Assembly: GCA_023451375.1 (NCBI GenBank)
Contig: JAEXZS010000078.1
Location: 1 to 64,000, forward strand
DNA: 64,000 bases
Origin: Pseudomonadota bacterium
Lineage (GTDB): Bacteria > Pseudomonadota > Alphaproteobacteria > Caulobacterales > Caulobacteraceae
Reading direction: 5' to 3'
Position numbers and translations under genes: made by a program. A model generated the notes under the pieces. That model made no database searches and was not told the DNA's origin. It saw nothing but the letters and a program-made list of their open reading frames with translations. Each line of letters opens with the position of its first letter. Position 1 is the stretch's first letter. Shown piece by piece: positions 18,627 through 27,090 of the stretch.

Positions 18627-19913
18627 TCAGCCGCCCTTGCGTCCCCGGCGGACGACCTTCTCCATCACCTTGTCGGCGATGGCCTCGGCGTGTTTCTGGG
18701 TGAAGGCCAGGGCGGCGGGGTTGCCGCGCCGGGCGCCGACGGTGTCGGCGACGCGGGCGCCGCGTTCCCCCAGCGGCTGGGGCAGGCCGGTGGTGGTGTC
18801 GATCGCCGTCTGGTGTTCGATCTCGGCGTTCAGCTCGGCGCCCATCAGGATCACCTGCACCGAAATCCAGGTCCACAGCAGGAAGCCCATCATCGCCGCC
18901 AGCGGGCCATAGCTGTCGGTGCGGACGAAGTTGGTCAGGTACCAGCTGAACAGGAAGGAGATCGTGAGGCTGATCACGGCCGCGCCGATCGCGCCGGGCG
19001 TCAGCCAGCGCCAGCGCGCCCTCTGCCGGCAGGGGCCGAAGCGGTAGATCAGGGTCAAGGCCGCCACATAGCCCAGGAACAGCAGCGGCCAACGCAGCGG
19101 CGCGACCAGCTTCCATTCCTCCTGCAGGCCGAACAGGCGCACCACCACCGGCACGCCCACCACCAGAGCCGAGGTGAGCAGCACCGCGACGATGGCGCCG
19201 ACGGTGAAGCCCAGGCACAGCAGGTTGTACTTGACGAAGTTGCGCCGCTCGACCTCGTGATAGGCGACGTTCAGCCCATAGAAGAGCGTCTTCACCGCCC
19301 CGGCGGCGCTCCACAGCGACAGGGCCAGGGTCCAGATCAGGGTGAAGGTCAGCTGGCCGGTGGAGTTCTCGGCCAGTCGCTGCATCTCGCCGCCCAGGAA
19401 CTGGGCGATGCTGTCGGGCAGGACGGCGTAGAGGAACTGCAGCCGCCCCCAGGCGTCGGTGGGATCGGCGAACAGGCCGTAGATCGTCACGAAAGCGCCC
19501 AGCAGCGGGAACAGCGACAGCAGGGTGAAGAAGGTCACGCCGCCGGCGACGAAGCCGACCCGGTCGCCCAGATAGGCGGCGCCGGTGCGCCACAGGATGT
19601 CGATCCAGCCCTTGTGCGGAATATGCTCGGGCCGCCGGGCCATGCGGCCGCGACCGGGCTCCTCCGCGTCGTAGTCTTCGGGCGTCGGCGCCTTCGGCGG
19701 CAGGGGCTCGGGGCGTTTGGGCCGAAGCTCGACCCCCACCTTGTGCCCCTGGCTGTAGAGCAGGTGCGCCGCGCCCGCGCCCGCCGCCAGGCCGCCCAGT
19801 CCCGCGGCGATGAACTTCCACAACCGGCCGCCGCCGTCACGGCGCGGCGCAGGGCCGATCCGGGGTGTGAAGCGACGCAGCAGGGCGGAGACGGAGGAGG
19901 ACGGCCGGGCCAT
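18627..19913 (-). CDS. YihY/BrkB family inner-membrane protein
   Basis: The 428-residue protein has a basic, Pro-rich cytoplasmic N-terminus (about 1-95, with one hydrophobic segment near 35). The YihY core of six membrane helices follows, including the signature DRVGFVAGGVTFFTLLSLFPLLGAF and SYGPLAAMMGFLLWTWIS. The C-terminal tail is basic. The family was once mislabelled RNase BN; its transport role is uncertain. The ATG at 19913 is chosen because the longer open frame would overlap the divergent prmC gene. Confidence 0.85.
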   Translation of the reverse strand: MARPSSSVSALLRRFTPRIGPAPRRDGGGRLWKFIAAGLGGLAAGAGAAHLLYSQGHKVGVELRPKRPEPLPPKAPTPEDYDAEEPGRGRMARRPEHIPHKGWIDILWRTGAAYLGDRVGFVAGGVTFFTLLSLFPLLGAFVTIYGLFADPTDAWGRLQFLYAVLPDSIAQFLGGEMQRLAENSTGQLTFTLIWTLALSLWSAAGAVKTLFYGLNVAYHEVERRNFVKYNLLCLGFTVGAIVAVLLTSALVVGVPVVVRLFGLQEEWKLVAPLRWPLLFLGYVAALTLIYRFGPCRQRARWRWLTPGAIGAAVISLTISFLFSWYLTNFVRTDSYGPLAAMMGFLLWTWISVQVILMGAELNAEIEHQTAIDTTTGLPQPLGERGARVADTVGARRGNPAALAFTQKHAEAIADKVMEKVVRRGRKGG

Positions 19914-19991
19914 GGGCAGGCGAACGGCCAGGCCCGTTCCTCGTTCCGCGCCGCTTGCAATCCGGCCGCCGAAACCCCAATCACCCCCGCC

Positions 19992-20909
19992 ATGACCGAC
20001 GCCCTCACCCCGAAATCGTCCCACGGCGCCCCGACCCTGCTGACCGTGTGGAAGGCGGCCCAGGCGCGGCTGAAGGAAGGCCGCATCGACAGCCCGGCCA
20101 TCGACGCCCGCCTGCTGCTGGAAGCCGCCGCCGGCGCCAGCCGTCTGGACATCCTGACCGATCCCTACCGCGCCGTCAGCGACGACCAGCGCCGCGCCTA
20201 CGACGCCATGATCGAGCGCCGGCTGCGGCGCGAGCCGGTCTCGCGCATCCTGGGCCGCAAGGGGTTCTGGAAGATCATGCTAAACGTCACCCCCGACGTG
20301 CTCAGCCCCCGGCCCGACACCGAGACCATCATGGACGTGGCCCTGCTGGCCTTCGCGCCGCACGAACGGTTCAACGTGATCGACCTGGGAACGGGCTCGG
20401 GCGCCATCCTGCTGGCGCTCCTGACGGAGCGGACGGCGGCGACGGGCGTGGGCACCGACATCTCCAGCGAGGCCCTGGCCGTGGCGCGAGAGAACGCGGC
20501 GAACCTGGACCTGAACGCGCGCGCGACCTTCCTGCGCACCGAATGGGCGGCGGGCTTCGCCGACCACAGCTTCGACCTGGTGGTGTCCAACCCCCCCTAT
20601 ATCCCGACCGACCACATCGCCGGGCTGGATCCGGAGGTGCGCGAGCACGATCCTCACCTGGCGCTGGACGGCGGGCCCGACGGGCTGCAGGCCTATCGCG
20701 ACCTGGCGCCCGAGGTGATGCGCATCCTCAAGCCCGGCGGGACCTTCGCCGTCGAGATCGGCTGGGACCAGGGCCCGCAGGTCAAGGCGCTGTTCGAAGA
20801 GGCCGGCTTCGCCGATGTCCGGGTGGTCAAGGACCTGGCCAACCGCGACCGCGTCGTCACCAACGGTCCGGACCCGCGCGTCAATCCGATCCCGCAGGCG
20901 GAGGTCTAG
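19992..20909 (+). CDS. prmC: Peptide chain release factor N5-glutamine methyltransferase
   Basis: The 305-residue enzyme has the helical N-terminal domain that grips the release factor (about 15-95). The class I methyltransferase domain has VIDLGTGSGAILLALL as the AdoMet loop and the catalytic NPPYIP motif (SNPPYIPTDHI) that binds the Gln side chain. It methylates the GGQ glutamine of RF1 and RF2 and so speeds termination. The prfA gene that often precedes it is not here. Its stop shares the tetranucleotide CTAG with the stop of the convergent hydrolase gene. Confidence 0.95.
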   Translation: MTDALTPKSSHGAPTLLTVWKAAQARLKEGRIDSPAIDARLLLEAAAGASRLDILTDPYRAVSDDQRRAYDAMIERRLRREPVSRILGRKGFWKIMLNVTPDVLSPRPDTETIMDVALLAFAPHERFNVIDLGTGSGAILLALLTERTAATGVGTDISSEALAVARENAANLDLNARATFLRTEWAAGFADHSFDLVVSNPPYIPTDHIAGLDPEVREHDPHLALDGGPDGLQAYRDLAPEVMRILKPGGTFAVEIGWDQGPQVKALFEEAGFADVRVVKDLANRDRVVTNGPDPRVNPIPQAEV

Positions 20910-21649
20910 ACGCCTCTCATCGCCTCGACCGCCGCGATCAGGCGGTCGAGGTCGGATTGCGTCGACAGGCGGTGATCGCCGCCCTCGATCAGGTCCAGCC
21001 GCACGTCGCCGCCCCTCAGCCGCTCCACCAGTTCGACCTGATGCCGCCACGGCACGGTGTCGTCGGCGCGGCCCTGCAGGATGTGCAACGGCGCGTTCAG
21101 GTCGATCGCGCCGTCCAGCAACAGCCACGCCTTCGCCTCCTCGAACATGGCGCGGGTCAGGACGTATTCGCCCAGACCCTCCTCGACGATCAGGGTCTCG
21201 CCGTCGCGCAGTATGGCCTGACGCTCGTGGTCGGCCAGGCCGGGCCACATCAGCCGCTCGGTGAAGTCCTGCGCCGGATTGATCAGCACCAGCCCCTGCA
21301 CCCGCTCGGGCCGCGCCAGCGCCAGCAGCAGGGCGACCCAGCCGCCCATCGACGATCCGACCGGGATGACCGGGCCGTCCAGGCTGTCGATCAGGGCGAT
21401 GGCGTCCTCGCGCCAGCGGCCGATCGTGGCTCGGCGCCAGTCGCCGGTGGACCGGCCGTGGGCGAAATGGTCGTAGCGCACGAAGCTCCAGCCCCGCTCG
21501 CGCGCCGCCATATCCAGCGCCAAGGCCTTGGTTCCCTCCATGTCGGAGCGGAAGCCGCCGATCCAGACGACGGTCGGGCCGGCGCCGTCCACGCGCCGAT
21601 AGGCCAGGGTTTCGCCGTCGGGGCGGGAGAGGTGCTGGATGTCGGTCAT
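20906..21649 (-). CDS. ABHD10-like alpha/beta hydrolase
   Basis: This 247-residue alpha/beta hydrolase has the nucleophile elbow VGSSMGGW (Ser in the GxSxG-type turn), an oxyanion region WIGGFRSDMEGTKA, the acid in QGRADDTVP and the terminal His in GGDHRLS. The GFRSDMEGTKALALD segment is characteristic of relatives of mammalian ABHD10, an acyl-protein thioesterase and acyl-glucuronide esterase. Esterase or thioesterase activity is likely; the natural substrate is unknown. The ATG at 21649 is preferred over an upstream extension. Confidence 0.82.
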   Translation of the reverse strand: MTDIQHLSRPDGETLAYRRVDGAGPTVVWIGGFRSDMEGTKALALDMAARERGWSFVRYDHFAHGRSTGDWRRATIGRWREDAIALIDSLDGPVIPVGSSMGGWVALLLALARPERVQGLVLINPAQDFTERLMWPGLADHERQAILRDGETLIVEEGLGEYVLTRAMFEEAKAWLLLDGAIDLNAPLHILQGRADDTVPWRHQVELVERLRGGDVRLDLIEGGDHRLSTQSDLDRLIAAVEAMRGV

Positions 21650-21708
21650 GGCGTCCTTTTGCCAAGTCCGTCCCGCGCCGTCATCCCCGGGCTTGACCCG
21701 GCCGCGCG

Positions 21709-22698
21709 ATGGCGAAACACAAGCCCATGCCCGCACTCTCGAAGCCGCCACAGGTCCTGTTCGTCACGTCCAACCGCATCGGCGACTGCGTCATCTCCTC
21801 CGGGGTGATCCGTGAGATCGCGCGCCAGGTTTCAGGGGCCGAAATCACCGTCGCCTGCGGCCGCCCGCCCGCGCCCTTCTTCCGCTCGGCGCCCGGCGTG
21901 GTCCGCACCATCATTCTCGACAAGAAGAAGATGGCCGGCCACTGGTTGGACCTGTGGAGCCGGACGGCGGGCGTGCGCTGGGACTTGGTGATCGACATCC
22001 GCGGATCGGCCCTGGCCTATCTCGTCCCCGCGAAGCGGCGCGTGGTCTACAACCGCTCCTGGGAGACCGGGCTGCGCAAGGTCGAGATGGTGTCGCGGCT
22101 GATGGGCGCCGAGCGGCCGCTGGACCCCGAGATCTTCCTCGACGACCGGGCGCGGGCCGAGGCCGCCGCGATCATCGACCCGCAGCTGGCCGGCGGGGCC
22201 GGCGAAGGGCCCATCCTCGCCCTGGCGCCCATCGCCCACCAGCCGGGCAAGAGCTGGCCCGCCGACCGATGGGGCGCGCTGGTCGAGAAGCTGAAGGCCG
22301 AGCCGCGCTTCGACGGCTGGCGCTTCATGCCCGTGGGCGGCCCCGGCGACCGGCCGCCGGCGACCCCCGCGCTGGAGGCGGCGGGCGCGCGGGGAATCGA
22401 TTTCATCGGCAAGGGCGACATCCTGGCCTCGGCCGCCGCCATCGACCGGGCGGCGCTGTTCGTCGGCAACGACTCCGGCCTGATGCACGTCGCGGCCGCC
22501 CTGGGTCGGCCGACCCTGGGTCTGTTCGGGCCGACGGAGTGGTGGCTGTACGGTCCCTGGGGCCCCAGGACGGCGACGGTCGCCTCCAACGAGAGGCGCG
22601 GCCAGTTCGCCCCCATCGAGGAGCTGAGCGTCGATCATGTGTTCGAAGGCGTGCTTAAACTGCTCGACCGGTACTTCGACGGCCTGACGAAGCCTTGA
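21709..22698 (+). CDS. Glycosyltransferase family 9 protein (heptosyltransferase-like)
   Basis: The 329-residue protein has the GT-B layout of GT9 enzymes. The N-terminal domain is QVLFVTSNRIGDCVISSGVI, with the Asp of the RIGD motif. The C-terminal donor site reads GNDSGLMHVAAALGRPTLGLFGPT, and PGKSWPADRWG precedes it. GT9 enzymes transfer heptose or related sugars to lipopolysaccharide core, so this one likely builds the outer-membrane glycan. The start at 21709 has no good ribosome binding site; a second ATG lies at 21727. Just upstream is a GTCATCCCCGGGCTTGACC stretch of a dispersed intergenic type. Confidence 0.88.
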   Translation: MAKHKPMPALSKPPQVLFVTSNRIGDCVISSGVIREIARQVSGAEITVACGRPPAPFFRSAPGVVRTIILDKKKMAGHWLDLWSRTAGVRWDLVIDIRGSALAYLVPAKRRVVYNRSWETGLRKVEMVSRLMGAERPLDPEIFLDDRARAEAAAIIDPQLAGGAGEGPILALAPIAHQPGKSWPADRWGALVEKLKAEPRFDGWRFMPVGGPGDRPPATPALEAAGARGIDFIGKGDILASAAAIDRAALFVGNDSGLMHVAAALGRPTLGLFGPTEWWLYGPWGPRTATVASNERRGQFAPIEELSVDHVFEGVLKLLDRYFDGLTKP

Positions 22699-22812
22699 AT
22701 TCCGGGCCTTTCGGGGGCATATTCCCGCCCTTGAGGGGAACGCGGCGGGCAGCCGCGCGCTTCCGCTCATCGAAACGCAAGCCTTCATCGACCACATAAG
22801 GAAACGACGCCC

Positions 22813-23346
22813 ATTCGCCGTCCCATGCAAGCGCCGCCCGTGAAGGACGGGCCGCGTATGAACCAGGAAATCCGCTCCCCGCGCGTTCTGCTCATTGATC
22901 AGAACGGTGAAAAGCAGGGAGTCATGCCCACCTCCGCCGCCCTGGAGGCCGCCGAGGAAGCGGGGCTGGATCTGGTCGAGATCGTCGCCACGGCCGACCC
23001 GCCGGTGGCCAAGATCCTCGACTACGGCAAATTCCGTTTCCAGGAACAGAAGAAGAAGGCCGAGCAGCGCAAGCGCCAGAAGGTCGTCGAGCTGAAGGAG
23101 ATCAAGCTCCGCCCGAACATCGACACCCACGACTATGAGGTGAAGACCAAGGCGATGCACCGCTTCTTCGACGAGGGCGACAAGGTGAAGGTCACCCTGC
23201 GCTTCCGCGGCCGCGAGATGGCGCACCCCGAACTGGGCATGAAGCTGCTGAACAAGGTCCAGGCCGACTTCGATGACGTCGCCAAGGTCGAGTTCGCGCC
23301 CAAGATGGAAGGTCGCCAGATGATCATGATCCTGGCGCCGCGCTGA
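22813..23346 (+). CDS. infC: Translation initiation factor IF-3, ATT start
   Basis: The 177-residue IF-3 has the N-domain motif NQEIRSPRVLLIDQNG, the linker FRFQEQKKKAEQRKRQK and a C-domain with LRPNIDTHDYEVKTK and LRFRGREMAHPELG. IF-3 keeps ribosomal subunits apart and checks start codons. The rare start ATT at 22813 (reading IRRPMQAPPVKDGPR) is preceded by AAGGAAA at about 9 nt, the proper distance. The first in-frame ATG, at 22825, would be 21 nt away. Use of an AUU codon fits the known autoregulation of infC, in which IF-3 discriminates against its own start. It heads the infC-rpmI-rplT translation cluster. Confidence 0.93.
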   Translation: MRRPMQAPPVKDGPRMNQEIRSPRVLLIDQNGEKQGVMPTSAALEAAEEAGLDLVEIVATADPPVAKILDYGKFRFQEQKKKAEQRKRQKVVELKEIKLRPNIDTHDYEVKTKAMHRFFDEGDKVKVTLRFRGREMAHPELGMKLLNKVQADFDDVAKVEFAPKMEGRQMIMILAPR

Positions 23347-23369
23347 TCGTGCTCATCGACTGAACTTCG

Positions 23370-23404
23370 GACGCCCCGGTCGAAAGGCCGGGGCGTCTTG
23401 CTTT
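23370..23404 (+). terminator. Terminator-like hairpin after infC
   Basis: The arms GACGCCCCGG (23370-23379) and CCGGGGCGTC (23388-23397) pair perfectly over 10 bp around an 8-nt loop, followed by TTGCTTTC. It separates infC from rpmI-rplT, so the two ribosomal protein genes likely have their own promoter or depend on read-through. Confidence 0.65.
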
Positions 23405-23502
23405 CGGGATGACGTTCGCGTAGAAGCCGCGCCTTCGCGTACCGAACCGCCGGGCGAACAGGCATGCCTGGGCGGTTCTTAAACTCTGGAGGTCACCCCT
23501 GC

Positions 23503-23532
23503 GGGCTCAAGTAGTCCGAAGGACGGCAGCCC
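23503..23532 (+). promoter_or_regulatory. Structured hairpin in the rpmI leader, same layout as the dispersed hairpin family
   Basis: The stretch folds as GGGCT / CAAGTA / GTCC / GAA / GGAC / GGC / AGCCC: an outer 5-bp stem, 6-nt bulge, inner 4-bp stem, GAA loop, 3-nt bulge and closing strand. It ends 18 nt before the rpmI ATG, immediately upstream of its AAGGAG site. Compared with the repeats at 53-59 kb, all three changed base pairs are compensatory. It could regulate translation of rpmI-rplT, as leader RNAs do for these genes in other bacteria; that is inference. Confidence 0.5.
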
Positions 23533-23550
23533 TCCAAAAAGGAGACTGAA

Positions 23551-23748
23551 ATGCCGAAACTGAAGACGAAGTCGGGCGCCAAGAAGCGCTTCAAATTCAC
23601 GGCCTCTGGCAAGGTGAAGGCCGGCGTTGCGGGCAAGCGTCACCGCTTGATCAGCCACAACTCCAAGTACATCCGCCAGAACCGCGGCACGGCCGTCATG
23701 TCCGACGCCGACGCCAAGAAGATCAAGTCCTACATGCCGTACGCCTGA
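23551..23748 (+). CDS. rpmI: 50S ribosomal protein L35
   Basis: The 65-residue very basic protein begins MPKLKTKSGAKKRFKFTASGK and has the L35 core KRHRLISHNSKYIRQNRG. It is a late-assembling component of the large subunit. AAGGAG sits 7 nt before the ATG. The gene lies between infC and rplT as in most bacteria. The leader carries a hairpin of the dispersed-family layout. Confidence 0.98.
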   Translation: MPKLKTKSGAKKRFKFTASGKVKAGVAGKRHRLISHNSKYIRQNRGTAVMSDADAKKIKSYMPYA

Positions 23749-23802
23749 TCGGCGCGCGCTGTACGACGGATCTCCACCCAAAGAATTTGAAGGAATAGCG
23801 AC

Positions 23803-24156
23803 ATGGCTCGCGTGAAACGTGGCGTAACCTCGCACGCCAAGCACAAGAAGGTTCTGGAGCAGGCCAAGGGCTTCCGGGGCCGCCGCAAGAACACCATCCG
23901 CACGGCCAAGGCCGCCGTCGATCGCGCTGGGCAGTACGCCTATCGCGACCGTCGCGCCAAGAAGCGCAACTTCCGCGCTCTGTGGATCCAGCGCATCAAC
24001 GCGGCCGCCCGCGTTGAAGGCTTCACCTACAGCCAGTTCATCCATGGCCTGGGCAAGGCCGGCATCGAACTGGACCGCAAGGTCCTGGCCGCGATCGCCG
24101 CCGATGCGACCGGCTTCAAGGCCGTCGCCGACAAGGTCCGCGCGGCCCTGGCCTGA
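23803..24156 (+). CDS. rplT: 50S ribosomal protein L20
   Basis: The 117-residue protein begins MARVKRGVTSHAKHKKVLEQ and contains the 23S-binding helices RRKNTIRTAKAAVDRAGQYA and RDRRAKKRNFRALWIQRINA. L20 is required for early assembly of the large subunit and in other bacteria represses its own operon by binding the leader RNA. It follows rpmI after 54 nt. A repeat pair and a strong terminator lie downstream. Confidence 0.98.
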   Translation: MARVKRGVTSHAKHKKVLEQAKGFRGRRKNTIRTAKAAVDRAGQYAYRDRRAKKRNFRALWIQRINAAARVEGFTYSQFIHGLGKAGIELDRKVLAAIAADATGFKAVADKVRAALA

Positions 24157-24177
24157 TCCCCTCGCGTTCAAGCCGCG

Positions 24178-24263
24178 CCTAAGCCGCGGGCGACCGCGTC
24201 GCGAGCCTGGCGAACAAGCCTGCTCAAGCCGCGAGCGACCGCGTCGCGCGCATAGCGAACAAG
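24178..24263 (+). repeat. Two tandem 45-bp imperfect repeats after rplT
   Basis: Two copies with 45-bp spacing share AAGCCGCG-GCGACCGCGTCGCG-GC followed by GCGAACAAG. The second copy reads GCTCAAGC then CGCGA...TCGCG then CATAGC. This gives a short outer stem GCT/AGC, a CAAGC bulge and a longer inner stem. The layout echoes the 30-nt hairpins at 53-59 kb, so I treat it as a possible variant. It lies in the rplT 3' region, before the terminator. Confidence 0.5.
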
Positions 24264-24267
24264 AATG

Positions 24268-24303
24268 ACGCCCGTCCCGGTTTCCCGGGGCGGGCGTTCT
24301 TCG
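24268..24303 (+). terminator. Strong terminator of the infC-rpmI-rplT cluster
   Basis: ACGCCCGTCCCGG (24268-24280) pairs with CCGGGGCGGGCGT (24285-24297) over 13 bp with a single T-G wobble, closing a TTTC tetraloop. The tail is TCTTCG. It lies between rplT and the convergent hybrid kinase, so it may also terminate that gene. Confidence 0.85.
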
Positions 24304-24305
24304 TT

Positions 24306-25916
24306 TCAGGCGGCCTCGGCGATCTCGGCCGCGTCCGCCTGGGCCAGGACCAGGCGGATGGCGTTCAGCAGGGCGTCGGGCTGGATCGGCTTCTGGGCCA
24401 CGCCGTTCATGCCAGCGGCGACATAGTCGGCCTCGTCGCGCTCGTCGGCGTTGGCCGTCAGGGCCAGGATCGGCAGGCGCGCCGCGGGGCCCGGCAAGGC
24501 GCGGATGGCGCGGGCGGCGGCGACGCCGTCCATCACCGGCATCTTGATGTCCATCAGCACCAGGTCGAAGCGCCGGGCCTGGACCGCCGCGACCGCCTCG
24601 GCGCCGTTCTCGGCCATCTCGGCGGAACAGCCGAACATCTCCAACAGCTTGCCCGCGACGAAACGGTTCGCGGCGTTGTCGTCGACCACCAGCATATGCA
24701 GGGTGTCGTGCGGCGTCGGTTCGGCCAGGGGCGCGGGCGCGGGGATCGCATCGGCCGGGCAGGCCGTCAGCGGCAGCGCCACCTGGAACCGCGCCCCGCC
24801 CTGTGGCGAGGTCGACAGGCCGATGGTCCCGCCCATGCGCTCGGCGATCTGGCGGCAGATGGCCAGGCCCAGCCCCGCGCCCGCGCCCTCGCGCCCCGCC
24901 TTGCCGGTGTTGAAGGGGTCGAAGATGGTCGCGGCGGCCGCCTCGGGGACGCCGGGACCGCTGTCGTCCACGGTCAGCTGGACATGCAGCCGGTCGCCCT
25001 CGACGCGGCTGCCGATCGTCGCGGCGACGCCACCCGCCTGGGTGAACTTCAGCGCATTGCCGATCAGGTTGTTCAGCAGCTGCTTGATGCGCATGCCGTC
25101 GGCCGCCACCCAGCGGCCGTCCGCCAGCTCGGTCCGGATGGATAGGCCCAGCGCCTTCTCCTCCGCGCGCGGCCGCCACAGGCCTTCGATGTCGGCGGCC
25201 AGGACCGACAGGTCCAGCGGCTCCTCCTCCAGCGTCAGCATTCCCGCCGACGCGCGCGACATGTCCAGGGCGTCGGTCAGCAGGCGCAGCAGGTTCTGGC
25301 CGGAATCGATGATGGTGCGGACGTAGGGCCGCAACTCGTCCTGCTCCAGCTTCTTCTCCATCAGGGCGGCCACGCCGAGGACGCCGTTCAGAGGGGTGCG
25401 GATCTCGTGGCTCATCACCGCCAGGAACTCGGACTTGGCGCGGCTGGAGGCGCTGGCCTCGGCCTCGGCGACGGCCAGGTCGCGGGCCAGGACGCTCATG
25501 GCCTCGGCCCGCTGGCGGTGAACGGCGGCCCCGGCCTGAACGATCTGCAGCGCCGTGCCCACGCCGACGTAACGCCCCTGGGAAACCACGACGAAGCCGC
25601 CCAAGAGCGCGCCCAGCTCCGCCGCGCCATAGGCCTCAAAGAAGGATTCCGCGCTGGTCGCGGCCTCGGCGATGGGAGGATCGCGATCCATCAGACTCTC
25701 GGCCGGCCGGCGAGCGTAGAGGGCGCGGCCGAATTCGGCGGCCATGCGCAGGGTGAAGGCGTTGCGTTCGATCAGGCCCACGGGCCGTCCGTCGGCCTCG
25801 ACCACGGCGATGGCCAGGGTGTTGGGCTCGGTCTGGAACCGTTCGAACACCTCGGCGCCCGTGGCGTGCGGCGCGACCGGCGCGACGGCCTCGACGAAAT
25901 CCCCGATCAGCGGCAT
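24306..25916 (-). CDS. CBS-type hybrid sensor histidine kinase/response regulator
   Basis: The 536-residue cytoplasmic protein has an N-terminal pair of CBS-like motifs (about 22-130, with LAIAVVEADGRPVGLIERNAF and GRYVGVGTALQIVQAGA) and a coiled linker. Its kinase core has His170 (MSHEIRTPLNG), the N-box with Asn287 (LLNNLIGNALKF), and the G-boxes VDDSGPGVP and GAGAGLGLAI. The C-terminal receiver (405-525) has Asp456 in DLVLMDIKMP. All catalytic residues are present. CBS-like modules often sense nucleotides, so the signal may be intracellular. The start at 25916 has AGGAGGGG at ideal spacing; the open frame continues upstream but is not needed. No cognate regulator is adjacent. Confidence 0.9.
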   Translation of the reverse strand: MPLIGDFVEAVAPVAPHATGAEVFERFQTEPNTLAIAVVEADGRPVGLIERNAFTLRMAAEFGRALYARRPAESLMDRDPPIAEAATSAESFFEAYGAAELGALLGGFVVVSQGRYVGVGTALQIVQAGAAVHRQRAEAMSVLARDLAVAEAEASASSRAKSEFLAVMSHEIRTPLNGVLGVAALMEKKLEQDELRPYVRTIIDSGQNLLRLLTDALDMSRASAGMLTLEEEPLDLSVLAADIEGLWRPRAEEKALGLSIRTELADGRWVAADGMRIKQLLNNLIGNALKFTQAGGVAATIGSRVEGDRLHVQLTVDDSGPGVPEAAAATIFDPFNTGKAGREGAGAGLGLAICRQIAERMGGTIGLSTSPQGGARFQVALPLTACPADAIPAPAPLAEPTPHDTLHMLVVDDNAANRFVAGKLLEMFGCSAEMAENGAEAVAAVQARRFDLVLMDIKMPVMDGVAAARAIRALPGPAARLPILALTANADERDEADYVAAGMNGVAQKPIQPDALLNAIRLVLAQADAAEIAEAA

Positions 25917-26072
25917 TCGGCCCCTCCTGTTGCAGGACAGGCTTAGCAGTTGAAATTTAACGCGGACTTTTCCGTTCGTGAACCTTTCGCGGCGGGTTTT
26001 CAAAAGACCGTCCGGTCCCGGATCGAAAGCCCGTGCGCTTGCCGGGCGACGCATTCACGCTAGGGTCGCGTC

Positions 26073-27050
26073 ATGATGATGCGCGCCCTGATCCTCGGCC
26101 TCGCCGCCGCCCTCGTCCTGACCGTTCCCGCCGCCGCGCGGGAGCGCCGCGTCGCCGTCACCTTCGACGACCTGCCGTACCAGGCCGACGAGGCGGCGCT
26201 GTGCGACCCGGCCCTTCTGATGAGCCTGACGCAGGATTTCGTCGCCATGCTGGCGCCGCTGGACACCAAGGGAGCCGCCTTCGTCAACGAGGGGCATGTG
26301 TGCGAACCGACGCGCGCCTCGACCCTGCCGCGGGCGCTGGACCTCTGGCTGGACGCGGGGCTGGACCTCGGCAATCACACCGCCAGCCACATCAACATTC
26401 ATGAGGCGACGGCCCAGGCCTATCTGGCCGATGTCGACGCGGGCGCGCCGCTGACCCGCGCAGCGCTGGAAAAGCGGGGGCGGCGCCTGCACTGGTTCCG
26501 CCACCCGTTCCTGTTCACCGGCGAGACCCCCGAGAAGCACGCCGCCGTCGCCGCCGGCCTGGCCGAGCGGGGCTATACCGTCGCGCCGGTGACGCTGGAC
26601 AACAACGACTGGATGTTCGCGGACGTCTATCGCAAGGCTCAGGCGCTGGACGACCCGGACCTGATGCGGCGTATCGGAGAGGCCTATGTCGCGCACATGA
26701 CGACGATCCTGGACGTCTTCGAGCCGTACAGCGCCGAGATCGCGGGCGGGACGGAGCCGCCGCAGATCCTGCTGCTGCACGCCAACAGCCTGAACCAGGA
26801 CTGGTATCCGCGGATCCACGCCCTCTACCTGGCGCGCGGCTATCGCTTCACGCCGCTGGAGGAGGTGCTGGCCGATCCGATCTACGCCCATCCCGACACC
26901 TATGTCCGCGCCGCCGGCATATCGTGGCTGCACCGCTGGCGGCACACCGACGGCGGGTCGATCCGCTGGGAGCCCGAGCCGCCGGCCTGGATCGTCGAAG
27001 CCTACAAGGGTTCGGCCGAGGACCTGGAACGCATCGCCGCCGGGCTTTGA
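26073..27050 (+). CDS. Secreted polysaccharide deacetylase
   Basis: The 325-residue protein has a signal peptide (MMMRALILGLAAALVLTVPA, cleavage near AAA-RE). Its NodB/CE4-type domain contains TFDDLP with the catalytic and metal aspartates, NHTASHINIHE with the metal histidines, and RHPFLFTGE. A C-terminal block ends with an aromatic region around SWLHRWRHTDGG. It would remove N-acetyl groups from a periplasmic or extracellular glycan such as peptidoglycan. The substrate is not determined by the sequence. Confidence 0.85.
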   Translation: MMMRALILGLAAALVLTVPAAARERRVAVTFDDLPYQADEAALCDPALLMSLTQDFVAMLAPLDTKGAAFVNEGHVCEPTRASTLPRALDLWLDAGLDLGNHTASHINIHEATAQAYLADVDAGAPLTRAALEKRGRRLHWFRHPFLFTGETPEKHAAVAAGLAERGYTVAPVTLDNNDWMFADVYRKAQALDDPDLMRRIGEAYVAHMTTILDVFEPYSAEIAGGTEPPQILLLHANSLNQDWYPRIHALYLARGYRFTPLEEVLADPIYAHPDTYVRAAGISWLHRWRHTDGGSIRWEPEPPAWIVEAYKGSAEDLERIAAGL

Positions 27051-27090
27051 AGGTGACGAACGCGCGTCGGGCCGCTAAGGCGGGGCGCAA

